Origin: Ferruginibacter paludis
GTDB lineage: Bacteria; Bacteroidota; Bacteroidia; Chitinophagales; Chitinophagaceae
Assembly (NCBI RefSeq): GCF_030409685.1
Contig: NZ_JAUFQJ010000015.1
Span: 124,001-188,000 of the forward strand
Direction: 5' to 3'
Length of the DNA stretch: 64,000 bases
Shown here one piece after another: positions 1-7,739 of this stretch (the first letter of the stretch is position 1; every line of letters starts with the position of its first letter). The notes beneath the pieces are model-generated. The model searched no databases. It worked only from the letters and a program-made list of their open reading frames with translations, and was not told where the DNA came from. The translations under genes were made by a program, and so were the position numbers.

Positions 1-647
1 GCTAATTTTTTAATGTCGTTTACCTGGTTTTCATTCGGCTTCACAACTAAAAACTGAAAAAACACAAAAGGCGTTTTACTATTCAGTTCTTTCTTCCACC
101 TGACAATATTTTTTGCGCCTTCTATTACCTTATCCAGATTTCCACCAATGCGGTACTGCTGGTAAACGTCCTGAGTTGTGCCATCAATTGAAATAATCAA
201 CCGGTCCAAACCACTTTCTACCGTTTTTTTTGCGGCTGCATCGTTCAGGTAATGTGCATTGGTGGAGGTGGCAGTGTATATACCTTTTGAAGAAGCATAT
301 TTTACCATTTCCAGAAAGTCCGGATTCAGGTAAGGTTCGCCCTGGAAATAAAAAATAAGGTAGAGTAATTCCTCGTGAATTTCATCAATGGTTCGGGTAA
401 AAAAATCTTTTTGCAACATGCCCGTAGGCCTGGTAAAAGCCCTCAACCCGCTGGGGCATTCCGGGCAGCGCAAGTTGCAGCTGGTGGTGGGTTCAAAAGA
501 AATGGATACAGGGTAACCCCATTGCACCGGCCTGTTCATCAGCTTGCTGATATAAAAACTGCTGAGGACTTTGATACCGTTCCAGCACCTCTTAAAAGTG
601 AGTTTGCTGGCCAGGTTGATGGTATCGTTCCTATTGATTTGGGGCAT
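1..647 (-). CDS. Radical SAM protein, 3' end cut by window edge
   Basis: The reading frame runs from an ATG at 647 off the left edge (215 codons visible). An in-frame TAA lies four codons upstream, which fixes the start. The CxxxCxxC motif that holds the radical SAM 4Fe-4S cluster is present at C57, C61 and C64 (SCNLRCPEC), followed by a QGEP segment near residues 102-105, the usual place of the GGE-type SAM contact. The segment LIISIDGTTQDVYQQYR near residue 150 is typical of radical SAM/SPASM maturases and MoaA-like enzymes. The C-terminal half, where a SPASM domain would sit, is outside the window, so the substrate cannot be stated. The gene follows the transglycosylase on the same strand, with a possible hairpin terminator between them. 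Confidence 0.85.
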   Translation of the reverse strand, partial: MPQINRNDTINLASKLTFKRCWNGIKVLSSFYISKLMNRPVQWGYPVSISFEPTTSCNLRCPECPSGLRAFTRPTGMLQKDFFTRTIDEIHEELLYLIFYFQGEPYLNPDFLEMVKYASSKGIYTATSTNAHYLNDAAAKKTVESGLDRLIISIDGTTQDVYQQYRIGGNLDKVIEGAKNIVRWKKELNSKTPFVFFQFLVVKPNENQVNDIKKL

Positions 648-679
648 ATCACGAAGTTAGTTCATCAACCTATTATTAA

Positions 680-708
680 ACTAAATAACCGGCTTAAGCT
701 AGCCGGAT
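680..708 (-). terminator. Possible terminator after the transglycosylase gene
   Basis: On the minus strand CCGGCT and AGCCGG (701-706 and 689-694) form a 6-bp stem with a 6-nt loop, followed by TTATTTAGTTT. It sits between the stop of the transglycosylase (747) and the start of the radical SAM gene (647). The stem is short, so termination is only probable. Confidence 0.4.
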
Positions 709-746
709 ATTACAATATTTTGACTTCTTTATGTATTAACGTGCTG

Positions 747-1619
747 CTACTCCATTTCAGGAGGGCTGACAAATGCGCAATTGTCGGGCACTTTAATTTT
801 AACCGGGGTAAAGCTGAGGTTATTGTTGGTAAAATTATCGTAGTTATTGAAGATAACGTTCAACGTAATAAAGTTCATCACATAAGCCTGTGTTTCTGCC
901 GGTAAAAACTTTTTTACATCCCAGAATGTTGGATTGGTTTTACCGCTTTTTTCCATTGCGTTCCAAACATTTCCAACGCCACAATTATAACTTGCTACTA
1001 CCAGCAGCCAATCATTGTCCAGGTTCACGCTTCTGTCGTGCAGGTACCGTGCTGCAGCAAGCGTAGATTTATTAAAATTTTTGCGGTCGTCTTTTTGCCT
1101 TGCCAACGCTTTAAAAAATGCTTTGGCTTTCCTTGGATTTTTTTTAAGCATCTTTTTCCTGTCTTCCGTACTCAAGCGTTTTACGCATTTTAAACCATAT
1201 TCCTTTGCTACTTCATCCATAAATTGCCAGTAACCTACTGCACCTGCTTTTGATATTGCGTTACCATCGCCGGCAGACTCCATTAGCATCAATACCGCCA
1301 GTTCTTCTGGTAAATTATATTTTTTGAGAACAGTGTTTACCTGTGGCAACATTTTTTTGCTTTTCATTCGCATGTTCTGCAGGTAACCTCTTCTGTTATC
1401 GCTGAATGAACTGATATACGCCACTGCTTTTTCTTCATTGCCCTTTAATATTTCCGGGAAAATAACATTTGCCTCCTTTATAATATATTCTTTTTCACTG
1501 CGGAGGTCTGCTGAAGCCAACAATACTCTTTTCGAGGAATCTAACCTGTTTTGAGCTACGACAGCACTAACAGAAGTTGCCAGTAAAGCACAGGTAATAA
1601 AATATTTGCTTGCTACCAT
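747..1619 (-). CDS. Secreted lytic transglycosylase (SLT domain, GH23, MltD-like)
   Basis: The 290-residue protein begins with a signal peptide (about residues 1-22, ending SAVVAQ). The SLT/goose-lysozyme fold follows: the catalytic glutamate is in the MESAGDGNAISKAGAVGYWQF stretch (E114, GYWQF at 129-133), and the motif YNCGVGNV at 211-218 matches the conserved NxGxG signature. Such enzymes cleave the MurNAc-GlcNAc bond of peptidoglycan in the periplasm, forming 1,6-anhydro-MurNAc. No LysM repeats are present, so wall binding is through the catalytic domain alone. It is divergently arranged with the GH25 muramidase gene (194-bp gap). Confidence 0.9.
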   Translation of the reverse strand: MVASKYFITCALLATSVSAVVAQNRLDSSKRVLLASADLRSEKEYIIKEANVIFPEILKGNEEKAVAYISSFSDNRRGYLQNMRMKSKKMLPQVNTVLKKYNLPEELAVLMLMESAGDGNAISKAGAVGYWQFMDEVAKEYGLKCVKRLSTEDRKKMLKKNPRKAKAFFKALARQKDDRKNFNKSTLAAARYLHDRSVNLDNDWLLVVASYNCGVGNVWNAMEKSGKTNPTFWDVKKFLPAETQAYVMNFITLNVIFNNYDNFTNNNLSFTPVKIKVPDNCAFVSPPEME

Positions 1620-1813
1620 ATCCAGGATTTTTTAATTGACTTTTTTGCTAAGGTTTATGTTACAGCAAAGAGCAAAACTAACGTCTGAGGCCTGTTTAAA
1701 TTGCTTCCATCTTGTTAAAAAACCGCTTACATAGTTCTGTAACCGCTTACCTGTTAGTGATTTTAGACGGCAATGTTGTTAGTTTTATGCACTTTTGCAG
1801 CTATTCTTAAAAG

Positions 1814-2584
1814 GTGGCAAAAAGAAAAAAGCAAACTCCGTCAAAAAAAATACTGATTATTTCCTTCGTGCTATTGGCTGTTACAGCAGCTGTGTATTAT
1901 TACGGCATCAATTTTTTTTACAAGCCGCGTTTTATTCATTATGATGGTTTTGGCATTGATATTCCGGCCAATTACACTATTCATGGTATTGATGTAAGCC
2001 GCCATCAGAGTAAGATTGACTGGGATGACGTAAAGGCGATGCAGATAAAAGACATTCGCATTGGATTTGGATTTATAAAAGCTACAGAAGGTGTTAAAAA
2101 TGTAGATGACCAGTTTGATAAAAACTGGTCGGAAGCTAAAAAGGCGGATATAGCAAGAGGAGCGTATCATTTTTATGTTCCATCCAAAAGCGGCAAACTG
2201 CAGGCTCAAAATTTTATAGAAACTGTAACATTAAAAACGGGCGATCTTCCACCGGTACTGGATGTAGAATACATCAGCTTTACCACTATTGAGAAATTGC
2301 AGCAGGGAGTACAGGACTGGCTGACGATGGTAGAGGCACATTACCATGTTAAGCCTATCATTTATACCAATGCCTTCTTTTATAAAAATTACCTGGGTAA
2401 AAAATTTGACCAATACCCTTTATGGGTGGCGCATTACCTGGTAAAAGATAAACCGAACATTGAAAGGGATTGGTTGTTCTGGCAACACAATGAAACGGGC
2501 CAGGTAAACGGCATTGACGCGTATGTTGATTTTAATGTTTTTAATGGAGACAGCGCAGCCTTTAAAAACTTGCTTATAAAATAG
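1814..2584 (+). CDS. GH25 family muramidase (lysozyme), membrane-anchored
   Basis: Glycoside hydrolase family 25 (Chalaropsis-type lysozyme), 256 residues. A lysine-rich N-terminus and one membrane segment (about 12-35) anchor or export it. The GH25 barrel follows: HGIDVSRHQ (D60), KATEG (89-93), GAYHFY (116-121) and VLDVE with the catalytic acid pair D150/E152. The C-terminal WQHNETGQVNGIDAYVD is the usual end of the fold. The start is GTG; no ATG lies nearby in frame and the lysines right after it suit a signal anchor. It hydrolyses the glycan backbone of peptidoglycan. The neighbouring divergent gene is also a wall hydrolase. Confidence 0.9.
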   Translation: MAKRKKQTPSKKILIISFVLLAVTAAVYYYGINFFYKPRFIHYDGFGIDIPANYTIHGIDVSRHQSKIDWDDVKAMQIKDIRIGFGFIKATEGVKNVDDQFDKNWSEAKKADIARGAYHFYVPSKSGKLQAQNFIETVTLKTGDLPPVLDVEYISFTTIEKLQQGVQDWLTMVEAHYHVKPIIYTNAFFYKNYLGKKFDQYPLWVAHYLVKDKPNIERDWLFWQHNETGQVNGIDAYVDFNVFNGDSAAFKNLLIK

Positions 2585-2656
2585 TTTGCATGCGGTAACT
2601 TTAAGGAAGACATAGCTTTGGCTGAGCTGAAATAAAAACCTGTTCAATTGTTGTTT

Positions 2657-2890
2657 ATGGAAGAACCGGACGTAAAATTATTTTTAATACGCATTGTTCA
2701 GACAATTTCGATGGCTATTGTTTGGATGCTGGTGAATATGTGCGCTGGAATTTATTTTGGATATGCTTTTTTTGAAGGCGCTCCTTCCCTGGGTAATTAT
2801 ATTTTTTATGTATGGTTTTTACTAAGTTTTGCGTGGCTGATTAATTATTTAAGAAAAAAATGGAAGGGGTGGAAAGAGATTGGAGAGTAA
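2657..2890 (+). CDS. Small hypothetical membrane protein
   Basis: A 77-residue protein with two predicted membrane segments (about 15-37 and 45-65) and a basic tail (RKKWKGWKEIGE), so the C-terminus is probably cytoplasmic. I chose the ATG at 2657 over a TTG three codons upstream. It lies 72 bp behind the muramidase gene on the same strand and may be cotranscribed. I do not recognise a named family; the amino-acid pattern (aromatic-rich helices, acidic start) looks like a genuine protein. Confidence 0.65.
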   Translation: MEEPDVKLFLIRIVQTISMAIVWMLVNMCAGIYFGYAFFEGAPSLGNYIFYVWFLLSFAWLINYLRKKWKGWKEIGE

Positions 2891-2962
2891 TGAACTTAGG
2901 TCTTTACCAGACAAATAAAAATTACTTATTTAAAAATGTTTTTTGGTTTGTACGCGGGCTTA

Positions 2963-3388
2963 TTAACTGCTATGGTCTGTAACAATCAGCCAGTGGTTAT
3001 TGATTTTGCGAAACAGCAATGTAAATGCACCACTTAAATCGCCAATGCTTCTTGCCAGGTGAAACTTACCTACTACGAAAAAATATTCTGCTGACAAACG
3101 TTTTACGCTTAACAAATTAAAGTCGAGCTTGCCCATTGCCACTGTATCCGGGTAATGCTTATTGTAATTATCAAGCGTTTGCTGCCAGCCGTACGTAACA
3201 CCACCTTTGCCAACAAACATCAGGGAATCACTTTTCCAGTAGCTGTTCATAAAGTTTTTTGTATCGCCATTGTTCCAGTCTTTTGTCTGCTGGGCCATCA
3301 CATTGCGAACTGCTTTTTCATCCGCAGATTGAGCAAAGACAGTATTCAAAACAAACAGTAACACCGGAAGCAGTCCTATTTTTCGCAT
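2963..3388 (-). CDS. Secreted SnoaL/NTF2-like protein (DUF4440 type)
   Basis: From the ATG at 3388 the protein has 141 residues: a signal peptide (MRKIGLLPVLLFVLNTVFAQ) and one NTF2-like domain. The pattern AVRNVMAQQTKDWNNGDTKNFM, then SLMFVGKGGVTYGWQQTLDNY, and the C-terminal FTLLFRKINNHWLIVTDHSS are characteristic of the DUF4440/SnoaL-3 group. The reading frame extends 13 codons upstream to another ATG, but that would bury the signal peptide. The domain is a cone-shaped ligand-binding or enzymatic fold; no substrate can be named. Confidence 0.8.
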   Translation of the reverse strand: MRKIGLLPVLLFVLNTVFAQSADEKAVRNVMAQQTKDWNNGDTKNFMNSYWKSDSLMFVGKGGVTYGWQQTLDNYNKHYPDTVAMGKLDFNLLSVKRLSAEYFFVVGKFHLARSIGDLSGAFTLLFRKINNHWLIVTDHSS

Positions 3389-3484
3389 GTGGGGAGTTTT
3401 ATTCTTTAAAAATAAAGGTTCGTTCACACATTACAAAGAATGAAACTTTAAAGAGCGTCAGTATAATGCAGGGTAGCAAATAAA

Positions 3485-3874
3485 TTAATGCTGGTGATGA
3501 GGTGAGCTGCATTTGCTTTGGTGACAAAGCCGGTAATTATAAAAATGGGCAGAAATGATGAAGAGTACGGCAATAGATAAAAACTGCAGTTCAAATTTTG
3601 GGGCAAACTGCTTTAACACAAGAAAAATAAAACCAATGGAAAATATCAAAACCGGCACTGCAGACCTATGGTGTTTGATATAACCATGAAACAAGGAATA
3701 ACTGCCCACAATAAATGCCAGGCCAATCATGGCCCATTCAAAAACTAAATTATGGATGATATTGATTCCCAAAATTGGCAGGGAACTGATCAATACCGGC
3801 AGCAAAGCACAATGTATGGCACAGGCTACAGATGTAGCAATTCCCAACGCATCCCAATTGATTTTTATATTCAT
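3485..3874 (-). CDS. MerC-domain membrane protein
   Basis: A 129-residue protein with four hydrophobic segments and the MerC signature near the N-terminus (SVACAIHCALLPVL), where paired cysteines bind the metal in mercury transporters. The C-terminus is His/Cys-rich (CHQSKCSSPHHQH), consistent with metal binding. In Bacteroidota such proteins are often chromosomal and near Fur/Zur regulators, so a zinc or other metal role is as likely as mercury. I chose the ATG at 3874: a TAnnTTTG box at 3887-3894 covers the upstream ATG (3889), which would therefore lie before the transcript start. Confidence 0.8.
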   Translation of the reverse strand: MNIKINWDALGIATSVACAIHCALLPVLISSLPILGINIIHNLVFEWAMIGLAFIVGSYSLFHGYIKHHRSAVPVLIFSIGFIFLVLKQFAPKFELQFLSIAVLFIISAHFYNYRLCHQSKCSSPHHQH

Positions 3875-3886
3875 TTTAAAGAAGGG

Positions 3887-3917
3887 CAAAGATAGTATAT
3901 TTGCAATAACGTTGCAA
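3887..3917 (-). promoter_or_regulatory. merC promoter with overlapping Fur/Zur-type operator
   Basis: Reading the minus strand, TTG (3915-3917) and TATCTTTG (3887-3894) match the Bacteroidota -33/-7 elements with a 20-bp spacer. The sequence TTGCAA-N5-TTGCAA (3901-3917), an inverted pair of half-sites, fills the spacer, so a dimeric repressor bound there would block the promoter. A Fur-family regulator is encoded 0.9 kb away. The predicted leader to ATG 3874 is only a few bases long. Confidence 0.5.
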
Positions 3918-3995
3918 GTTTTGAAAAATCAAATGATTTTGAAACGGCGGTTTTTAACAATGGGTTTGGATGTAGCTTTGTAAAAAAATAATTGT

Positions 3996-4709
3996 ATGAA
4001 TAAGAAGTGGTGGTATGTAGGGTTCTTTGTGTTGTTATTTGGAGTGTATTTTATCTATGTATTCAGCCAGACTGATATTTCACAATCCAACCTGCCGGTA
4101 ATTAATAATAATGTACAGGCTTTCTCTTTTACCAATCAAAACGGCAAAACCATTTCTGAAAAAGAGGTTGATGGAAAAGTATATGTGGCTGAATTTTTCT
4201 TTACCACCTGTAAAGGAATTTGCCCTAAAATGAACGCCAACATGCGCCGGGTATATGATGCATTTAAGACTGACAGCAATTTTATTATTATCTCACATAC
4301 CTGCATGCCGGAGACAGATTCTGTACCATTGCTGAAAAAGTATGAACAAAAAATGCTGAATGGCAAGCTGGAAACAAATACAGATGGTACTTATAAAATC
4401 GCCTATGATACCTTAACTGGTGATAAACAAACACCGGCCAATCCAATGTGGAATTTTGTGACGGGTGATAAGACATCTTTATACAACATGGCCCGCCATA
4501 GTTATCTTATTGATAACAATAAACCCGACACATCGCAAAATATAGCAGACCAGTTTATACATACCCAATTATTTGCGCTGGTGGATAAACAAACCAGGGT
4601 TAGGGGAATTTATGACGGATTAAAGGAAGCGGAAATGCAGAAACTATTGAAAGACATTGCCGGGCTGCTGAAAGAAAAACATCAAAACCGGGAATTGAAA
4701 AGTTATTGA
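3996..4709 (+). CDS. SCO1/SenC-family copper protein
   Basis: 237 residues with an N-terminal membrane anchor (about 5-25) and a thioredoxin-like domain outside the membrane. The copper-binding CxxxC is present as C72-KGI-C76 (FFTTCKGICPKMNANM) and the distal histidine is probably H189 (FIHTQLFALVD). SCO proteins deliver copper to the CuA site of cytochrome c oxidase or act as thiol-disulfide reductants for it. There is an insertion between the two halves (about residues 121-165) compared with short SCO proteins. It is divergent from the MerC gene and precedes the Fur-family gene, so the block is metal-related. No oxidase genes lie nearby. Confidence 0.85.
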   Translation: MNKKWWYVGFFVLLFGVYFIYVFSQTDISQSNLPVINNNVQAFSFTNQNGKTISEKEVDGKVYVAEFFFTTCKGICPKMNANMRRVYDAFKTDSNFIIISHTCMPETDSVPLLKKYEQKMLNGKLETNTDGTYKIAYDTLTGDKQTPANPMWNFVTGDKTSLYNMARHSYLIDNNKPDTSQNIADQFIHTQLFALVDKQTRVRGIYDGLKEAEMQKLLKDIAGLLKEKHQNRELKSY

Positions 4710-4777
4710 TTTATTTAAATTCTTTACTGAATGCGGTATGAATTTTAAACAGGTTTTTATCCTAAAAAGAAATTACA

Positions 4778-5194
4778 ATGGAAACCTTACTCAACATTTT
4801 TAAAAAGAACCAGCTCAGTGTTACTGATGGGCGGAAAAAAATACTGGAATTATTTTTAAACAGCGATGGAGCCCTTGCTCATGCGGATATTGAAAAAAAT
4901 ACGGGCGCCAGTTTTGACAGGGTAACCGTTTACCGTACGCTGCAAACCTTTGTTGACAAAGGCATCATACATATTATTCCAACGACAGACAATTCGATTT
5001 TATATGCTTTGTGTAAAGATAATTGCGAAGCGGGTCACCACCATGATGACCATGTACATTTTGTTTGTGATGCCTGCAGCAAAACCATTTGCCTCGAGGA
5101 AGTAACGGTTCCGTTAGTAAAACTTCCGCAAGGTTTTAAGCCCAGGCATGCCGCCATGGTGGTAAATGGTATTTGCGGCGATTGCCAGCAATAA
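4778..5194 (+). CDS. Fur-family metalloregulator (possibly Zur)
   Basis: 138 residues, the usual Fur length. The N-terminal winged helix includes DRVTVYRTLQTFVDKGIIH (recognition helix about 46-60). The dimerisation half contains HHHDDHVHF (87-95), the structural-zinc pairs CDAC (C97, C100) and CGDC (C133, C136), as in Fur/Zur/PerR. Sequence alone does not separate these subtypes. The neighbouring MerC gene with TTGCAA half-sites favours a zinc-type regulator, but that is inference. It starts 68 bp after the SCO1-like gene and may be cotranscribed with it. Confidence 0.85.
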   Translation: METLLNIFKKNQLSVTDGRKKILELFLNSDGALAHADIEKNTGASFDRVTVYRTLQTFVDKGIIHIIPTTDNSILYALCKDNCEAGHHHDDHVHFVCDACSKTICLEEVTVPLVKLPQGFKPRHAAMVVNGICGDCQQ

Positions 5195-5206
5195 TGCTTC
5201 CCGGTA

Positions 5207-6925
5207 TTAATTCAGCTGGTCCATTTCTTTTTTCACAAATTCCATCAGCACTTTAATTTGTGCAGGCGAAAAATCAAATTTTAATCCTGCGGTTGAGTAC
5301 AATTCCGGTAATGTTTTGGTAGCACCCAGGCTTAGCGCATTGCAATAATTATCCAGTGCTTTTTCAGCATTATTTTTAAACTGCATCCACATGCCGATTG
5401 CACCTAACTGCGCAATACCATATTCAATGTAATAAAAAGGCACTTCAAACAAATGCAACTGGCGTTGCCATGCATTGCTACGGTATTCATCCAGGCCGGA
5501 ATAATCAATCACATCATCTTTAAATTCATTGAGGATAGCATTCCACTGTTGCGTTCTTTCTGTTACTGTATGGATTGGATTTTCGTATACCCAATGCTGA
5601 AATTTATCAATAATAGCAATCCATGGAAAAATAGTAATTACTCTTTCCAGCTGATGTTCTTTAGCCCTTAACAATTCTTCATTATTATTGAAAAAGACTT
5701 CCCAATGTTCCATACTAAACAATTCCATTGCCATACTGGCAACTTCGGCAATTTCCATTGGGTATTCTTTAAAGCCAGATAAAGCAAGCGGATGTGCCAA
5801 GAAAGAATGTACTGCGTGGCCACCTTCATGCACCATGGTGGTTACATCATTCATCTGGCCGGAAGCGTTCATAAATATAAAGGGAGCTCCACTTTCTGCC
5901 AAAGGGCAGTTGTATCCACCGGGAGCCTTGCCAATCCTGCTTTCCAGGTCAAGGTGTTTTAGCTCCTGCATTTTTTGAAGACACTCACCAAAAAACGGAC
6001 GCAGCTTTGTAAAGCAGTCAACTGTTTTATTGATTAGTTCTGCACTTTCTTTAAAAGGTCTTAAAGGCTCGGTGCCTGCGGGCTCCGCATCGGTATCCCA
6101 TGGGCGTAAGGTATCCAGCCCTAATTTCTTTTTTTTCTTTTCATAAATAATGTTCACCAAAGGCAGCACATGCAATTTTACAGCCTCGTGAAAAGCAAAA
6201 CAATCCTCCTTGGTATAATCAAACCTGCCCAGCTCTTTAAAACGATAATCACGGTAGTTACTGAATCCTGCATTAACCGCTTCCTGCGCACGTTTTTCAA
6301 TCAGCTGATTGTATAAGTCATTCAACGCGTCTTTATCCTGCAGTCTTCTATCCTGTATTTTCCTGTACACTTCTTCCCTTACACTTCTGTCGTGGCTTTG
6401 CAAAAATTTAGAAGCCTGCTGCAAGGTATAAGCCTGGCCGTTCATCGTCACCGTCATCTTGCCTGAAATAACTCCATACTGCTGTTTCAATACAGATAAT
6501 TCTGCCTGTAAAGGAATGTTTTCTTCCCTGAACAATTCCATTCCTTTGCGGATGTTGCGGAGGTAGGTAAAATATTTTTCTGTATCCAGGCTGGCCGCCA
6601 GCGAATGGCTGGTTAATTTTTTATTTAACGCATCCGTATAAGGCTCGATGTTGGGTTGTATTTGCAAACAGTAAAAATTGAATGCTTCTTCCAATTCTTT
6701 ATTTTCTGTATCACAAGTCATTTTTATCTGGCGCCAGCAGGCATCTTCACTTACCACCGCTTCCAGTTCGCTCTGATCTTTCATCCATTGTTCAAGCGCC
6801 TCCGGCGTATCAATATTTCTATCCAGTAACTCTTTAAAAAAGGGCTCCAGGCTTTGCCAGTCGGTTAAAACAAAATTGGCCGGAACAAAATGACGCGGTG
6901 TTTTTTCAATTGCTGCTGTGTACAT
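5207..6925 (-). CDS. M3-family oligoendopeptidase (PepF-like)
   Basis: 572 residues, typical of the M3B oligoendopeptidase F family. The zinc-binding HEGGH lies at 366-370 (TTMVHEGGHAVHSF) and the third ligand glutamate is in EIAEVAS about 25 residues downstream. There is no signal peptide, so it acts in the cytoplasm and degrades short peptides. The phrase RPWDTDAEP (about 274-282) is typical of the family. It is convergent with the Fur-family gene (12-bp gap). Upstream are two hairpins described separately. Confidence 0.92.
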   Translation of the reverse strand: MYTAAIEKTPRHFVPANFVLTDWQSLEPFFKELLDRNIDTPEALEQWMKDQSELEAVVSEDACWRQIKMTCDTENKELEEAFNFYCLQIQPNIEPYTDALNKKLTSHSLAASLDTEKYFTYLRNIRKGMELFREENIPLQAELSVLKQQYGVISGKMTVTMNGQAYTLQQASKFLQSHDRSVREEVYRKIQDRRLQDKDALNDLYNQLIEKRAQEAVNAGFSNYRDYRFKELGRFDYTKEDCFAFHEAVKLHVLPLVNIIYEKKKKKLGLDTLRPWDTDAEPAGTEPLRPFKESAELINKTVDCFTKLRPFFGECLQKMQELKHLDLESRIGKAPGGYNCPLAESGAPFIFMNASGQMNDVTTMVHEGGHAVHSFLAHPLALSGFKEYPMEIAEVASMAMELFSMEHWEVFFNNNEELLRAKEHQLERVITIFPWIAIIDKFQHWVYENPIHTVTERTQQWNAILNEFKDDVIDYSGLDEYRSNAWQRQLHLFEVPFYYIEYGIAQLGAIGMWMQFKNNAEKALDNYCNALSLGATKTLPELYSTAGLKFDFSPAQIKVLMEFVKKEMDQLN

Positions 6926-6950
6926 AAGAATTTCGTTGAGTTATCTAACA

Positions 6951-6983
6951 ACACTACCGTAGTTTAGGTAACTACGGTAGTGT
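6951..6983. repeat. Perfect 14-bp inverted repeat upstream of the M3 peptidase
   Basis: ACACTACCGTAGTT (6951-6964) and its exact complement (6970-6983) are separated by 5 bases. There is no T-tract on either side, so it is not an obvious terminator; it lies 26 bp before the peptidase start codon and could be an operator or a leader hairpin. Confidence 0.7.
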
Positions 6984-6988
6984 AACAT

Positions 6989-7011
6989 ATTGTTCCTTTT
7001 TTAGGAACAAT
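6989..7011 (-). terminator. Hairpin after the DUF5606 gene
   Basis: ATTGTTCCT and AGGAACAAT form a 9-bp stem with a homopolymer loop, 17 bp after the stop codon of the DUF5606 gene. The stem is A/T-rich at its base and lacks a clear T run afterwards, so termination is plausible but not certain. Confidence 0.4.
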
Positions 7012-7027
7012 CAATAACGTTTAGCGG

Positions 7028-7540
7028 TTAAGCCATCTTCCTTGGTGAGTTTATTTTTTTTGGCGGCGCTGCTTTTACGTTTACCTGTTTCGTTTCCGGT
7101 GCCTTCGCCTTTGGTGTTGCTACTTCGTGTGCTGCAGCGTCCGCTTCTGTATTTTCTGATAATTTAATTTCAATATTATTTGTTTTTAAAAGGTCATACC
7201 AGCGGATCATTTTTTTCATATCGCTGTTGTACACTCTTTCAAAATCCATATCAGGATATACTTTTTCAAAATAGGCTTTGATTGCTTTGTTATCCGCTTT
7301 AGCATCGGGTAATTTTTCTGTGCTGGTCTGCATGGCGGTAAATACCTCTACAAGATTCACATTGTCCTTTACAGTAAAAACTTCTATACTTTCCAGGTGC
7401 GAAAAATTATGCAATCGGGTACTTACAAATTTGGTGCTTTTATCTTCCAACGACTTTACTACGCCACCATCTGCTTTTGAAGACAATAATTCGTACAAAC
7501 CGCCTAAGCCGGTTACTGAAACGAGTCTGTTATAATCCAT
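7028..7540 (-). CDS. DUF5606 domain protein
   Basis: 170 residues from the ATG at 7540. The N-terminal part, MDYNRLVSVTGLGGLYELLSSKADGGVVKSLEDKSTKFVSTR, matches the Bacteroidota-specific DUF5606 pattern. The C-terminal 45 residues are low-complexity, Ala/Pro/Lys-rich (APETKQVNVKAAPPKKI). It has no signal peptide and no known function; the basic tail could bind nucleic acid (inference). A longer frame starts at 7564, but a TATCTTTG box overlaps that start, favouring the inner ATG. Confidence 0.85.
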   Translation of the reverse strand: MDYNRLVSVTGLGGLYELLSSKADGGVVKSLEDKSTKFVSTRLHNFSHLESIEVFTVKDNVNLVEVFTAMQTSTEKLPDAKADNKAIKAYFEKVYPDMDFERVYNSDMKKMIRWYDLLKTNNIEIKLSENTEADAAAHEVATPKAKAPETKQVNVKAAPPKKINSPRKMA

Positions 7541-7739
7541 AAACTGTAATTTTTTGAGCATCAAAGATAAACTTCTGTACTGATTGACGGATTGTTAAAT
7601 TTTAAAAAATGCATAAAGTTTTAAACGGATTTCTTTGATGACATTTTTTGTAAATAATATCATCAATAAAAATAAAAGTTAACAAAATCGCCTGTTTTAT
7701 TCAATATCGTCGTCTTATGAGTAATATAAACTGCAATAC

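Noticed and set aside
375..905. Plus-strand frame of 176 codons
   Set aside because: It is antisense to the radical SAM and transglycosylase genes, both of which have clear catalytic motifs.
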